From: Chitinophaga dinghuensis
GTDB lineage: Bacteria; Bacteroidota; Bacteroidia; Chitinophagales; Chitinophagaceae
Length of the DNA: 64,000 bases
NCBI RefSeq assembly: GCF_003259435.1
Contig: NZ_QLMA01000001.1
Span: 496,001-560,000, forward strand
Direction of reading: 5' to 3'
Under the pieces are notes generated by a model that saw only the letters and a program-made list of their open reading frames with translations, did not search any database and was not told the origin of the DNA. Shown one piece after another: positions 24,136 to 32,142 of the stretch; position 1 is the stretch's first letter; each line of letters begins with the position of its first letter. The position numbers and the translations under genes were made by a program.

Positions 24136-25428
24136 ATGGAAGTCGTCATAATCATCATCCTCATTATACTCAATGGCCTATTCTCGATGTCGGAGATAGC
24201 ATTGGTATCCGCCCGTAAGATAAGGTTGGAGCACCTGGCCAATAAGGGGGATGAAAAAGCAAAGGCAGCTTTGAAGCTGGCCAACAATCCGGACAGGTTT
24301 TTATCAACCATCCAAATCGGCATCACCCTTATCGGTATCCTTACCGGTATTTATTCAGGCGAGAACATCAAAACAGATGTGGTAGTCTGGCTAAATAATA
24401 TTCCTGTATTACAGCCTTACAGTGGTCCGCTGGCCACCATTCTGATTGTAGTGGTCATCACTTATTTTTCCCTGGTATTGGGAGAGCTGGTGCCCAAACG
24501 TATCGCAATGGCTAAGCCGGAGTCCATCGCTAAGCGAGTGGCAGCGCCTATGACGTTTCTGTCCTGGGTAACCTGGCCGTTCATTTGGTTGCTGAGCGCC
24601 TCCACTAATGTGCTGGTGAATATATTCAACCTGCGTTCCGCAGACACACACGTAACGGAGGAGGAGATCAAAGCCATCATCAATGAGGGCACTACTTCCG
24701 GAGCTATTGAAGAGCAGGAGCAGGAAATTATCGAAAGAGTATTTCATCTCGGCGACCGGAACATCACTTCTCTGATGACCCATCGTACAGATATTACCTG
24801 GCTGGATATTAATGAGCCTCCAGGCATTTATCAGCCGAAGATTCACGAGAGTATGCACTCCGTGTATCCGGTATGTGATGGAGAAGTAGATGCGTTGAAA
24901 GGAGTGGTATCTATCAAAGATTTGTATGCCGTATCAGGGAAATCCTTGCCGCTGGCACAGATTATGAAGAAACCATTGTTCGTTCCTGAAAACAATACCG
25001 CCTATCAGGTACTTGAAAAGTTTAAGGAAACGCATATCCATGCTGCTTTTATTGTGGATGAGTATGGTACATTTCTGGGTATGATTACCCTGAACGATAT
25101 CCTCGAAGCCATAGTAGGGGATATGCCTGAAACAGAGGAGTACGACGATTATGAAATGACGCTCAGAGATGATGGAAGTTACCTCGTGGATGCACAGATT
25201 CCTTTCTATGATTTTCTGGCAGAATTTGATAAAGAGGAATGGATGAACGAATTTGAGCAGGATTTTGATACCCTGGCCGGATTCATCCTACATCACCTGG
25301 AACATATCCCCAAAGTGGCTGAGAAGTTTAGCTGGAGAGGATTTACATTTGAAATAGTAGACATGGATGCCCATCGTATCGATAAAGTCATGGTTGTTCC
25401 GCCTATGCACACAACAGAAGAAGGTTAA
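24136..25428 (+). CDS. CNNM/CorC (HlyC) family membrane protein with CBS pair
   Basis: A 430-residue protein in the usual order: CNNM/DUF21 membrane domain (about 1-190, three to four helices; SEIALVSARKIRLEHL), a CBS pair (about 200-330; MTHRTDITWLD ... HIHAAFIVDEYGTFLGMITLNDILEAIVGD) and a C-terminal CorC/HlyC domain (DDGSYLVDAQIPFYDF...YDTLAGFILHHLEHIP-like). Family role: Mg or other divalent-cation export or homeostasis. It ends the envelope and metal run; the pigment cluster starts after a 143-base gap. Confidence 0.93.
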   Translation: MEVVIIIILIILNGLFSMSEIALVSARKIRLEHLANKGDEKAKAALKLANNPDRFLSTIQIGITLIGILTGIYSGENIKTDVVVWLNNIPVLQPYSGPLATILIVVVITYFSLVLGELVPKRIAMAKPESIAKRVAAPMTFLSWVTWPFIWLLSASTNVLVNIFNLRSADTHVTEEEIKAIINEGTTSGAIEEQEQEIIERVFHLGDRNITSLMTHRTDITWLDINEPPGIYQPKIHESMHSVYPVCDGEVDALKGVVSIKDLYAVSGKSLPLAQIMKKPLFVPENNTAYQVLEKFKETHIHAAFIVDEYGTFLGMITLNDILEAIVGDMPETEEYDDYEMTLRDDGSYLVDAQIPFYDFLAEFDKEEWMNEFEQDFDTLAGFILHHLEHIPKVAEKFSWRGFTFEIVDMDAHRIDKVMVVPPMHTTEEG

Positions 25429-25497
25429 ACTCCTTCGCTGCACGTAGAAACCGCCAACCGTAGTTATCCGCAATTTAATAACGGAGTCGTTTAAATA

Positions 25498-25528
25498 TTT
25501 GGATAAATCTGGCTTTATGCTATTTTTG
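25498..25528 (+). promoter_or_regulatory. Consensus promoter of the pigment cluster
   Basis: TTTG (25498-25501), a 19-base spacer and TATTTTTG (25521-25528) fit the Bacteroidota -33/-7 consensus. The ATG of the ammonia-lyase gene is 43 bases downstream. It is the best promoter match found in front of the cluster. Confidence 0.78.
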
Positions 25529-25571
25529 AGCACTTTTTTACATAAACAATAAATTTAATTTAATAGTAACC

Positions 25572-27107
25572 ATGGTTGCAATAGGAAGTAAAGCACTGTC
25601 TCTGGAAGAAGTGTACAGAGTTCTTTACAATGGTGAGGAGCTAGTACTGGAAGCAGCGGCTTTACAACAAGTGGAAGCCAGTTTCGAATTCCTGAAAAAG
25701 TTCTCCGCAAAGAAACTGATATATGGTATCAATACCGGATTTGGCCCTATGGCACAGTATCGCATCAGTGATGAAGATACCTTCCAGCTGCAGTATAATC
25801 TGATTCGCAGCCATAGTTCCGGTTCTGGCAAATTGATGTCTCCTTTACATACCAAAGGATTGATGATCGCGCGTTTGAGCAGTTTTATGCGGGCGCATTC
25901 AGGTATTCATCCGGAGGTAGTTCATCTGTTAAGAGACCTGATTAATAAAAACGTTTATCCTTGCGTGTTTGAGCATGGTGGCGTGGGCGCCAGCGGCGAC
26001 CTCGTACAGTTGGCTCATCTGGCGTTGGTGTTGATTGGAGAAGGAGAGGTTTGGTATGAAGACCAATTACAATCTACCAGCGAGGTGTTTGCGAAGCTGG
26101 GACTCAAACCAATCGGTATCCATGTAAGAGAAGGTCTGGCGATTATTAACGGTACTTCTGCCATGACTGGCGTTGGTCTGGTAAACCTCATTGAGGCGAA
26201 AAGACTGCTGTCCTGGTCTATCACCATTTCAGCGATGATCAATGAAATCGTGGAAGCATTTGATGATCACTTATCTGCCGAACTGAATGCCGTGAAAAAA
26301 CATGAAGGCCAGAACAAAGTGGCTGAAATCATGCGCGATGTGTTGGTAGGTAGCAAGATGGTACGTCATCGTCCGGATCATCTTTACAAAGAATTGGAAG
26401 AAGAAATTTTCAAAGATAAAGTACAGGAATATTATTCCCTCCGTTGCGTACCACAGATCCTCGGACCAGTATATGATACGCTGAAACAGGCGGAGCAACT
26501 GGTTGTACAGGAATTAAACTCTGTGAGCGATAATCCGGTAGTGGATCATAAACTGGAAAACGTATTCCATGGCGGTAACTTCCATGGCGATTATGTTTCC
26601 CTGGAAATGGACAAGATAAAAATTGCTATTACTAAATTATCCATGTTATCAGAGCGTCAGCTGAATTACCTGATGAATGAGAAGTTGAACCACAAGTTCC
26701 CTCCTTTCATGAATCTGGGTAAGCTGGGCTTTAACTTCGGTATGCAGGGCGTTCAGTTTACCGCTACCTCTACGGTGGCAGAAAACCAGACTTTGTCTTT
26801 CCCAATGTATGTACACTCTATTCCTAACAATAATGATAACCAGGATATTGTTAGCATGGGTTGTAATTCCGCTTTGATGGCTGGCAGGGTAATTGCAAAT
26901 ACTTACGAAGTGTTGGCGATTCATGTAATGACCATGTTACAGGCGGTAGATTACCTGAATTGTCACGAAAGACTGGCTGCGTTCTCACACAAAATATACA
27001 CGGATGTGCGGGCGATTTTCCCTAAATTTATTGAGGACAGTCCGAAATACAAGGATCTGCAGCATATTAAAGCATACCTGATGGCCAATCAGCCGGTTCA
27101 GATATAG
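25572..27107 (+). CDS. Tyrosine ammonia-lyase (MIO-type), pigment starter enzyme
   Basis: A 511-residue aromatic amino-acid lyase. The MIO-forming triad Ala140-Ser141-Gly142 lies in EHGGVGASGDLVQLAHLALVL. The sequence closely follows what I recall of Flavobacterium johnsoniae TAL, including INTGFGPMAQYRI, YNLIRSHSSGSGK, YYSLRCVPQILGPV, GGNFHGDYVSLEMDK and YVHSIPNNNDNQDIVSMG. It should deaminate L-tyrosine to 4-coumarate, the starter of flexirubin-type aryl polyenes. It is the first gene of the cluster, behind a consensus promoter. A histidine lyase is less likely because of the neighbourhood and the absence of other hut genes. Confidence 0.93.
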   Translation: MVAIGSKALSLEEVYRVLYNGEELVLEAAALQQVEASFEFLKKFSAKKLIYGINTGFGPMAQYRISDEDTFQLQYNLIRSHSSGSGKLMSPLHTKGLMIARLSSFMRAHSGIHPEVVHLLRDLINKNVYPCVFEHGGVGASGDLVQLAHLALVLIGEGEVWYEDQLQSTSEVFAKLGLKPIGIHVREGLAIINGTSAMTGVGLVNLIEAKRLLSWSITISAMINEIVEAFDDHLSAELNAVKKHEGQNKVAEIMRDVLVGSKMVRHRPDHLYKELEEEIFKDKVQEYYSLRCVPQILGPVYDTLKQAEQLVVQELNSVSDNPVVDHKLENVFHGGNFHGDYVSLEMDKIKIAITKLSMLSERQLNYLMNEKLNHKFPPFMNLGKLGFNFGMQGVQFTATSTVAENQTLSFPMYVHSIPNNNDNQDIVSMGCNSALMAGRVIANTYEVLAIHVMTMLQAVDYLNCHERLAAFSHKIYTDVRAIFPKFIEDSPKYKDLQHIKAYLMANQPVQI

Positions 27108-27127
27108 AAAATAAAATAGTTTAAGCA

Positions 27128-27856
27128 ATGAAATGTGCGCTTATAACCGGTGGGTCGAGAGGAATAGGAAGAGCAGTATGTATTAAAATGGCAGAACTGG
27201 GATACCATGTTCTGATCAATTATAAAGGCAATGAAGCGGCCGCCCAGGAAACCCTGGAGGCCGTGAAAAACGCCGGAAGTACGGGTGAATTACTACAGTT
27301 TAATGTAGGAGAAGCCGAAGAAGTAAAGCAGGTGTTGGGAACCTGGATAGAATCCCATAAAGACGATCAGATTGAAGTACTGGTGAATAATGCAGGTATC
27401 CGTGAGGATGGCCTGATGTTCATGATGAGCGAAGGTCAGTGGAATAATGTACTGAATATCAGTCTGAATGGCTTCTATCATGTAACAAAGCAAGTGTTGA
27501 GCAGCATGCTGATGAAGCGTTACGGCCGTATCATTAATATGGTATCTTTGTCTGGTATTAAAGGCTTGGCCGGGCAAACCAACTATTCCGCCGCAAAAGC
27601 AGGCGTAATTGGCGCTACCAAAGCCCTTGCACAGGAAATAGCCAAACGTGGAGTTACTGTAAACGCCGTTGCTCCCGGGTTTATCAAAACGGATATGACT
27701 GCCGAACTGAATGAGAAAGAACTGGCTGCACAAGTTCCAATGAACCGTTTCGGTACTGCGGAAGAAGTAGCAGAAGCAGTGGCCTTCTTTGCATCTAAAG
27801 GCGCAGGCTATATCACTGGGGAAGTACTGAGTATCAACGGTGGTTTATACACCTGA
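27128..27856 (+). CDS. 3-oxoacyl-ACP reductase (FabG-like SDR) of the polyene synthase
   Basis: A 242-residue short-chain dehydrogenase. The cofactor motif is ITGGSRGIGRAVC (TGxxxGIG), with NNAG in VLVNNAGI. The catalytic Ser/Tyr/Lys are in MVSLSGIKGLAGQTNYSAAKAG, and a C-terminal GYITGEVLSINGGLYT is present. It would reduce the beta-keto group after each polyene elongation step. It lies 20 bases after the lyase gene, and the next ketosynthase starts 34 bases after its stop. Confidence 0.93.
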   Translation: MKCALITGGSRGIGRAVCIKMAELGYHVLINYKGNEAAAQETLEAVKNAGSTGELLQFNVGEAEEVKQVLGTWIESHKDDQIEVLVNNAGIREDGLMFMMSEGQWNNVLNISLNGFYHVTKQVLSSMLMKRYGRIINMVSLSGIKGLAGQTNYSAAKAGVIGATKALAQEIAKRGVTVNAVAPGFIKTDMTAELNEKELAAQVPMNRFGTAEEVAEAVAFFASKGAGYITGEVLSINGGLYT

Positions 27857-27890
27857 TAAAAATCCCAAACAAAAGTTAACCGCTGGTATT

Positions 27891-29114
27891 ATGAACAGAG
27901 TTGTGATCACTGGAATGGGAATCTACTCCTGCATTGGGAAAAACCTGGAGGAGGTGCGAGATTCATTATACAAGGGCAAATCCGGTATTGTACTGGACCC
28001 TGAAAGGAAAGCATTCGGCTACCGTTCGGGGCTTACGGGCTATGTGCAGCGTCCTGAATTGAAAGGGCTGCTGGACAGACGTGCCAGGCTGATGATGCCT
28101 GAACAGGCGGAATTTGCCTTCATGGCCACCCGTGAAGCTTTGGCACAAGCGAGGATGGATGCCGACTACATAGACAGTACGCCTATCGGATTGTTATATG
28201 GTAATGATAGCTCCGCCAAACCAGTGGTAGAAGCGACAGATATCATGCGGGAGAAAAAAGATACCATGTTGGTAGGTTCTGGTTCTGTATTTCAGACCAT
28301 GAACTCCACCGTTAATATGAACCTGGCCACCATTTTCAAACTGCGTGGCGTGAATTTCACCGTCAGTGCAGCATGCGCCAGTGGTTCACATGCAATAGGG
28401 CTGGGATATATGTTTATTCGCAGCGGGATGCAGGATGCCGTAATATGCGGCGGCGCCCAGGAAGTAAATGTTTACTCCATGGGTAATTTCGATGCGATAG
28501 CGGCTTTTTCCACCCGTGAAAGCGATCCTGCTAAGGCTTCCCGCCCGTTTGACCGCGACAGGGATGGCCTGGTGCCTAGCGGAGGCGCTGCCACAGTGAT
28601 CCTGGAAAGTTTGGAATCCGCACAAAGAAGAGGCGCCACCATTCTCGGAGAAGTCCTGGGATATGGTTACTCCTCCAATGGCGCACATATTTCCAATCCA
28701 ACCGTGGACGGACCGGTACGCAGCTTACAGATCGCCCTCAAAGATGCAGGTATGCAGGCAAATGAGATCGAATATATCAATGCCCACGCTACCTCCACGC
28801 CAGCAGGGGATGCCAGTGAAGCGAAAGCGATTTATGAAGTTTTTGGAGGTAATATTCCCGTAAGCTCCACCAAATCCATGACCGGCCATGAGTGCTGGAT
28901 GGCTGGAGCCAGCGAAATCGTATATTCCATGCTGATGCACCAAAACGGATTCATTGCCCCTAATATCAACCTGGAGAATCCAGATGATGATGCCGCAAAA
29001 TTGAACATCATCAGCAACACAATGAATAAAAAATTTAATATATTTTTGTCAAATTCCTTTGGATTTGGAGGAACCAACTCCTCGCTGATCGTAAAGGGAT
29101 GGGACGGAAAGTAA
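27891..29114 (+). CDS. Beta-ketoacyl-ACP synthase (FabF-like), ketosynthase 1
   Basis: 407 residues from the ATG at 27891; an earlier in-frame ATG at 27840 would overlap the reductase gene and add a non-homologous tail. The full Cys-His-His set is present: Cys162 in SAACASGSH, His299 in NAHATSTPAGD and His333 in STKSMTGHECW. FLSNSFGFGGTNSSLI closes the fold. It should catalyse decarboxylative condensation in polyene or fatty-chain assembly. Whether it acts on the aryl polyene or a separate alkyl chain is not clear. Confidence 0.92.
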   Translation: MNRVVITGMGIYSCIGKNLEEVRDSLYKGKSGIVLDPERKAFGYRSGLTGYVQRPELKGLLDRRARLMMPEQAEFAFMATREALAQARMDADYIDSTPIGLLYGNDSSAKPVVEATDIMREKKDTMLVGSGSVFQTMNSTVNMNLATIFKLRGVNFTVSAACASGSHAIGLGYMFIRSGMQDAVICGGAQEVNVYSMGNFDAIAAFSTRESDPAKASRPFDRDRDGLVPSGGAATVILESLESAQRRGATILGEVLGYGYSSNGAHISNPTVDGPVRSLQIALKDAGMQANEIEYINAHATSTPAGDASEAKAIYEVFGGNIPVSSTKSMTGHECWMAGASEIVYSMLMHQNGFIAPNINLENPDDDAAKLNIISNTMNKKFNIFLSNSFGFGGTNSSLIVKGWDGK

Positions 29115-29211
29115 TTGATACTGGCCTATTTAGAGTATAATTTCGTTGCCCGCAATGACAGGGAGCCTGTTCATATGTACCCCTTTGTGTGTGTAACTAC
29201 CAATATATTCT

Positions 29212-29219
29212 TAACTTTG
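29212..29219 (+). promoter_or_regulatory. Possible internal promoter (-7 box TAACTTTG) before the first ACP gene
   Basis: TAACTTTG matches TAnnTTTG. The nearest upstream TTTG (29184-29187) is 24 bases away, longer than usual. The 190-base gap between the ketosynthase and ACP genes is one of the largest in the cluster, which supports an internal start. Confidence 0.45.
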
Positions 29220-29304
29220 GCGTTCGGACGATTATTGAAGATTTTACAGGCTTGGTTGGTAACCAATAGTATTTATTAATCAACCTATATCTGTTATACA
29301 TTTT

Positions 29305-29562
29305 ATGGAACTCAAGGAAGTAATAACTGTCACAAACAAATTTTTGGTCGAGGAATTTGAAGCTAACCTCGAAGATATTAAACCGGAAGCGAATCTGAAA
29401 GCTACACTGGACCTTGATAGTCTGGACTATATTGATATGGTAGTAGTCATAGAAGATAACTTTGGTTTTAAGGTAAAACCTGAAGACTTTCAGAGCATTG
29501 TCACTTTCCAGGATTTTTACAATTATGTAACTGCTCGTATTCAGCAAAAAGAACTCGTGTAA
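29305..29562 (+). CDS. Acyl carrier protein 1 of the pigment cluster
   Basis: An 85-residue acidic helical carrier protein. The 4'-phosphopantetheine attachment Ser is in LDLDSLDYIDMVV. Its stop overlaps the next start by one base (TAATG), so it is coupled to the acyltransferase gene. It carries growing acyl or aryl-polyene chains and would be activated by the AcpS-type enzyme at 49.6 kb. Confidence 0.93.
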   Translation: MELKEVITVTNKFLVEEFEANLEDIKPEANLKATLDLDSLDYIDMVVVIEDNFGFKVKPEDFQSIVTFQDFYNYVTARIQQKELV

Positions 29563-30434
29563 TGCCGTCCTGGCAGGGAAAGTCGAAGGGAAATAAGCTG
29601 GGTTACAGTATATTCATTGCCATATTACGGTATGGAGGCGTGTATCCTGCTTATTTCCTGTTACGGTTTGTAGCCGCATATTATTTTCTTTTCTCCTGGA
29701 GTTCTTCCAGGCCTATTTACAAATATTTCCATACAAAAGCTGGATATGGCAGGCTGCGTTCTCTCGTCAGCCTGTACAGGAATTACTATATCTTTGGTCA
29801 AACGTTGATAGACAAAGTGGTGGTGATGGCTGATATGGCCAACAAATTCACCTTTGACTTCGACGGGGAAACGCATTTGCGGGAAATGGTAACAGGCGGC
29901 AAAGGAGGGATTCTCCTCAGCGCACACCTGGGCAACTGGGAAGTGGCCGGTCATTTGTTTAAGCGATTGCAGACACGCATCAATATTGTGATGTTTGATG
30001 GAGAGCATGAGCGTATCAAAGAATACCTGGCATCCGTTACAGGAGGCAGGAATGTGAATATCATCGTGTTAAAGGATGATCTTTCGCATATCTACGCCAT
30101 CAATGATGCATTGAGCAATCAGGAATTGGTATGTATGCATGCCGACAGGTTCCTGCCTGGCAATAAGACCATGACCGCCAATTTGTTAGGATCGCCTGCA
30201 CAGTTTCCACTAGGGCCATTCCTGCTGGCATCTACCTTCCGGGTGCCGGTTTCCGCAGTTTTTGCCTTCAAGGAATCCGCTACCCATTATCATTTTTACG
30301 CCACCCCGCCGAAAGTCTATAACGGCCGTAAGGAACAGGCGGCGGCGCTGAATGATTTTGTTGCCCATATGGAAGAAATGATCCGGAAATACCCTGAACA
30401 ATGGTTCAATTATTTCGACTTCTGGGAAAAGTAA
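29562..30434 (+). CDS. HtrB/LpxL-like lysophospholipid acyltransferase
   Basis: A 290-residue protein of the lipid A lauroyl/myristoyl-acyltransferase family. A hydrophobic N-terminal anchor (YPAYFLLRFVAAYYFLFSW, about 26-46) is followed by the HxxxxE-type motif HLGNWE and later ADRFLPGNKTMTANLLGSPAQFPLGPF. In aryl-polyene clusters such enzymes are thought to transfer the ACP-bound chain to a membrane acceptor. Its direct coupling to an ACP gene agrees with use of an ACP-bound donor. Confidence 0.9.
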   Translation: MPSWQGKSKGNKLGYSIFIAILRYGGVYPAYFLLRFVAAYYFLFSWSSSRPIYKYFHTKAGYGRLRSLVSLYRNYYIFGQTLIDKVVVMADMANKFTFDFDGETHLREMVTGGKGGILLSAHLGNWEVAGHLFKRLQTRINIVMFDGEHERIKEYLASVTGGRNVNIIVLKDDLSHIYAINDALSNQELVCMHADRFLPGNKTMTANLLGSPAQFPLGPFLLASTFRVPVSAVFAFKESATHYHFYATPPKVYNGRKEQAAALNDFVAHMEEMIRKYPEQWFNYFDFWEK

Positions 30435-30449
30435 AGCCAGGTTTACCGT

Positions 30450-30474
30450 CAGTAAAATTTCCGGGTTTTTACTG
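30450..30474 (+). other. Small hairpin in the gap between acyltransferase and dehydratase genes
   Basis: CAGTAAAA and TTTTACTG form an 8-bp stem around TTTCCGGGT, 16 bases after the acyltransferase stop. It could be a weak terminator or attenuator that separates transcription blocks. The rest of the gap is AT-rich. Confidence 0.4.
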
Positions 30475-30534
30475 TTAATAAATTCGTATAATTCTATTTA
30501 CTTCGTATTTCTTTTAATACAATAACTTGTGAAG

Positions 30535-30954
30535 ATGTTTATTCATTCAGACGATATAACCGCTTATATTCCGCAACGCCCACCCATTGTAATGATCAGT
30601 GGCATCTTGGAAGTAGAGGGCCCCTCTACCCGCACTGCCCTGCAAATTGCCGGGGATAATATTTTCGTGCAGGACGGGCATTTCACCGCGCCAGGACTCA
30701 TGGAGAATATGGCGCAGACAGCAGCTGCCCGGATTGGTTATATCTCCAAACAGAATAATACCCCTGTTCCTTTAGGATTTATTGGAGCAGTGAAAGACTT
30801 TGAAATTTTCGAATTACCGCCAGCAGGAGCCACCATCGAAACAACCACCGTGATAGGTGCAGAAGTGTTCAATGCAACTATGGTGAACGCAAAAGTGATG
30901 TATCAGGATAAGGTGATGGCTCAGTGCGAACTGAAAATATTCATCAACCCCTAA
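30535..30954 (+). CDS. Hotdog-fold 3-hydroxyacyl-ACP dehydratase (ApeP/FabA-like)
   Basis: A protein of about 140 residues; the ATG at 30535 is preferred, and a GTG two codons earlier is possible. The segment YIPQRPPIVMISGI is typical of aryl-polyene dehydratases. The active-site helix region reads DGHFTAPGLMENMAQTAAARIGY, keeping His and Glu. It should remove water from the beta-hydroxy intermediate to give each conjugated double bond. A second hotdog protein is encoded at 40953. Confidence 0.88.
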   Translation: MFIHSDDITAYIPQRPPIVMISGILEVEGPSTRTALQIAGDNIFVQDGHFTAPGLMENMAQTAAARIGYISKQNNTPVPLGFIGAVKDFEIFELPPAGATIETTTVIGAEVFNATMVNAKVMYQDKVMAQCELKIFINP

Positions 30955-30966
30955 ATTTTAAGCATC

Positions 30967-31707
30967 ATGAAAACCAGTAAAATTTTTCTGGTAGCAACCT
31001 TTATTCTGACTTGCTGTATGTCAGCCGCTCAGGCGCAAAAACTGAAGAATTTCCTCGATAACCAGGACTCTTCTTTCACCTGGCTGGGTGTGGATTTCAC
31101 ACAGGCGCGCGTTATCGCTGATGCCGGCGCAGACGCTACCGACGTGATTAATCGTCACTTTGCAGGTATCAACCAGGTGATCGTCAATGAACCCAAGAAG
31201 TATGATGTGCCCGGGTCTCTCCGACACAAAAATGTCACTTACGACATCTCCCTGGTAAATAAACACAATCTTACCACCAATTCCGAAACACTTAAATCCG
31301 ATAATTCGGGCGACTTCCACAGAATTACCCCTGAGGATGTTGCGAAATTGGTAAAAAACTTCAATTTCGAAGGAAAAAAGGGAATCGGCGTACTTTTGGT
31401 AATGGATGGCATGAGCAAAACAGAAAAATCTGCTTCCATGTATCTGACCATCATCGATATGGGTACCAAACACGTACTGATGACCGAACGTATGGACGGT
31501 AAAGCACAAGGTTTTGGTTTCCGTAACTATTGGGCTTACACCGTTTATAAAGTACTGGGTCATTTTGATGATGACTACAAAAAACTCCAGGCTAAGTATG
31601 CAGATGCTAAAGACCCGGTAGAAGAACAGGAACAGCCTAAAAAACAAGGGAAAACTGCCGTAGCAGAAGGTCCGGCAGCTCCTAAAAAAGCGAAAAAGAA
31701 AGGATAA
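30967..31707 (+). CDS. Exported protein of unknown function in the pigment cluster
   Basis: A 246-residue protein with a signal peptide ending SAAQAQ. The mature part has FTWLGVDFTQARVIADAGADATDVINRHFAGINQ, a central GKKGIGVLLVMDGMSKTEKSASMYLTIIDMGTKHVLMTERM stretch and a Lys/Ala/Pro-rich C-terminal tail (KKQGKTAVAEGPAAPKKAKKKG). No domain was recognised. It sits 12 bases after the dehydratase gene and 6 before a thioesterase gene. It may be a periplasmic helper for pigment assembly. Confidence 0.75.
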   Translation: MKTSKIFLVATFILTCCMSAAQAQKLKNFLDNQDSSFTWLGVDFTQARVIADAGADATDVINRHFAGINQVIVNEPKKYDVPGSLRHKNVTYDISLVNKHNLTTNSETLKSDNSGDFHRITPEDVAKLVKNFNFEGKKGIGVLLVMDGMSKTEKSASMYLTIIDMGTKHVLMTERMDGKAQGFGFRNYWAYTVYKVLGHFDDDYKKLQAKYADAKDPVEEQEQPKKQGKTAVAEGPAAPKKAKKKG

Positions 31708-31713
31708 TAAATA

Positions 31714-32133
31714 ATGCGTTTAACCGAGAGCACCACCATATCAATCCGTTTTAATGACTGTGATCCATTAGGGATTGTATGGCATGGGAATTATGTGCAG
31801 TATTTTGAAGACGGAAGAGAGGCTTTCGGTGAAAAATACGGACTTCGTTACCTGGATATTGCTGCCGAAGGATTTACCGTCCCGGTGGTCAATATCCAGT
31901 GTGATTATAAGCGCCCCCTTCGTTACGGTGATAAGGTATTGGTGAAAACCACCTACATCGACGATCTGGCGGCGAAAATGAAATTTGAATACGTTCTTAC
32001 CAATGCAGCCACTGGTGAAGTAGTAGCAAAAGGTTCCTCCGTGCAGGTGTTCCTGGACAAAGAAACTTCTCTGCTGCAACTTACTATGCCTCCTTTTTTC
32101 AGCAAATGGAAAAAGGAACAGGGGCTGATTTAA
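31714..32133 (+). CDS. Acyl-CoA/ACP thioesterase (4HBT, YbgC-like)
   Basis: A 139-residue hotdog thioesterase. The family signature is RFNDCDPLGIVWHGNYVQYFEDGREAF, with the catalytic Asp in NDCDPLG. It would release or edit acyl chains from ACP or CoA. Thioesterases of this type are regular members of aryl-polyene clusters. It lies 6 bases after the exported-protein gene and 9 before a ketosynthase gene. Confidence 0.93.
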   Translation: MRLTESTTISIRFNDCDPLGIVWHGNYVQYFEDGREAFGEKYGLRYLDIAAEGFTVPVVNIQCDYKRPLRYGDKVLVKTTYIDDLAAKMKFEYVLTNAATGEVVAKGSSVQVFLDKETSLLQLTMPPFFSKWKKEQGLI

Positions 32134-32142
32134 AAGGGTACT

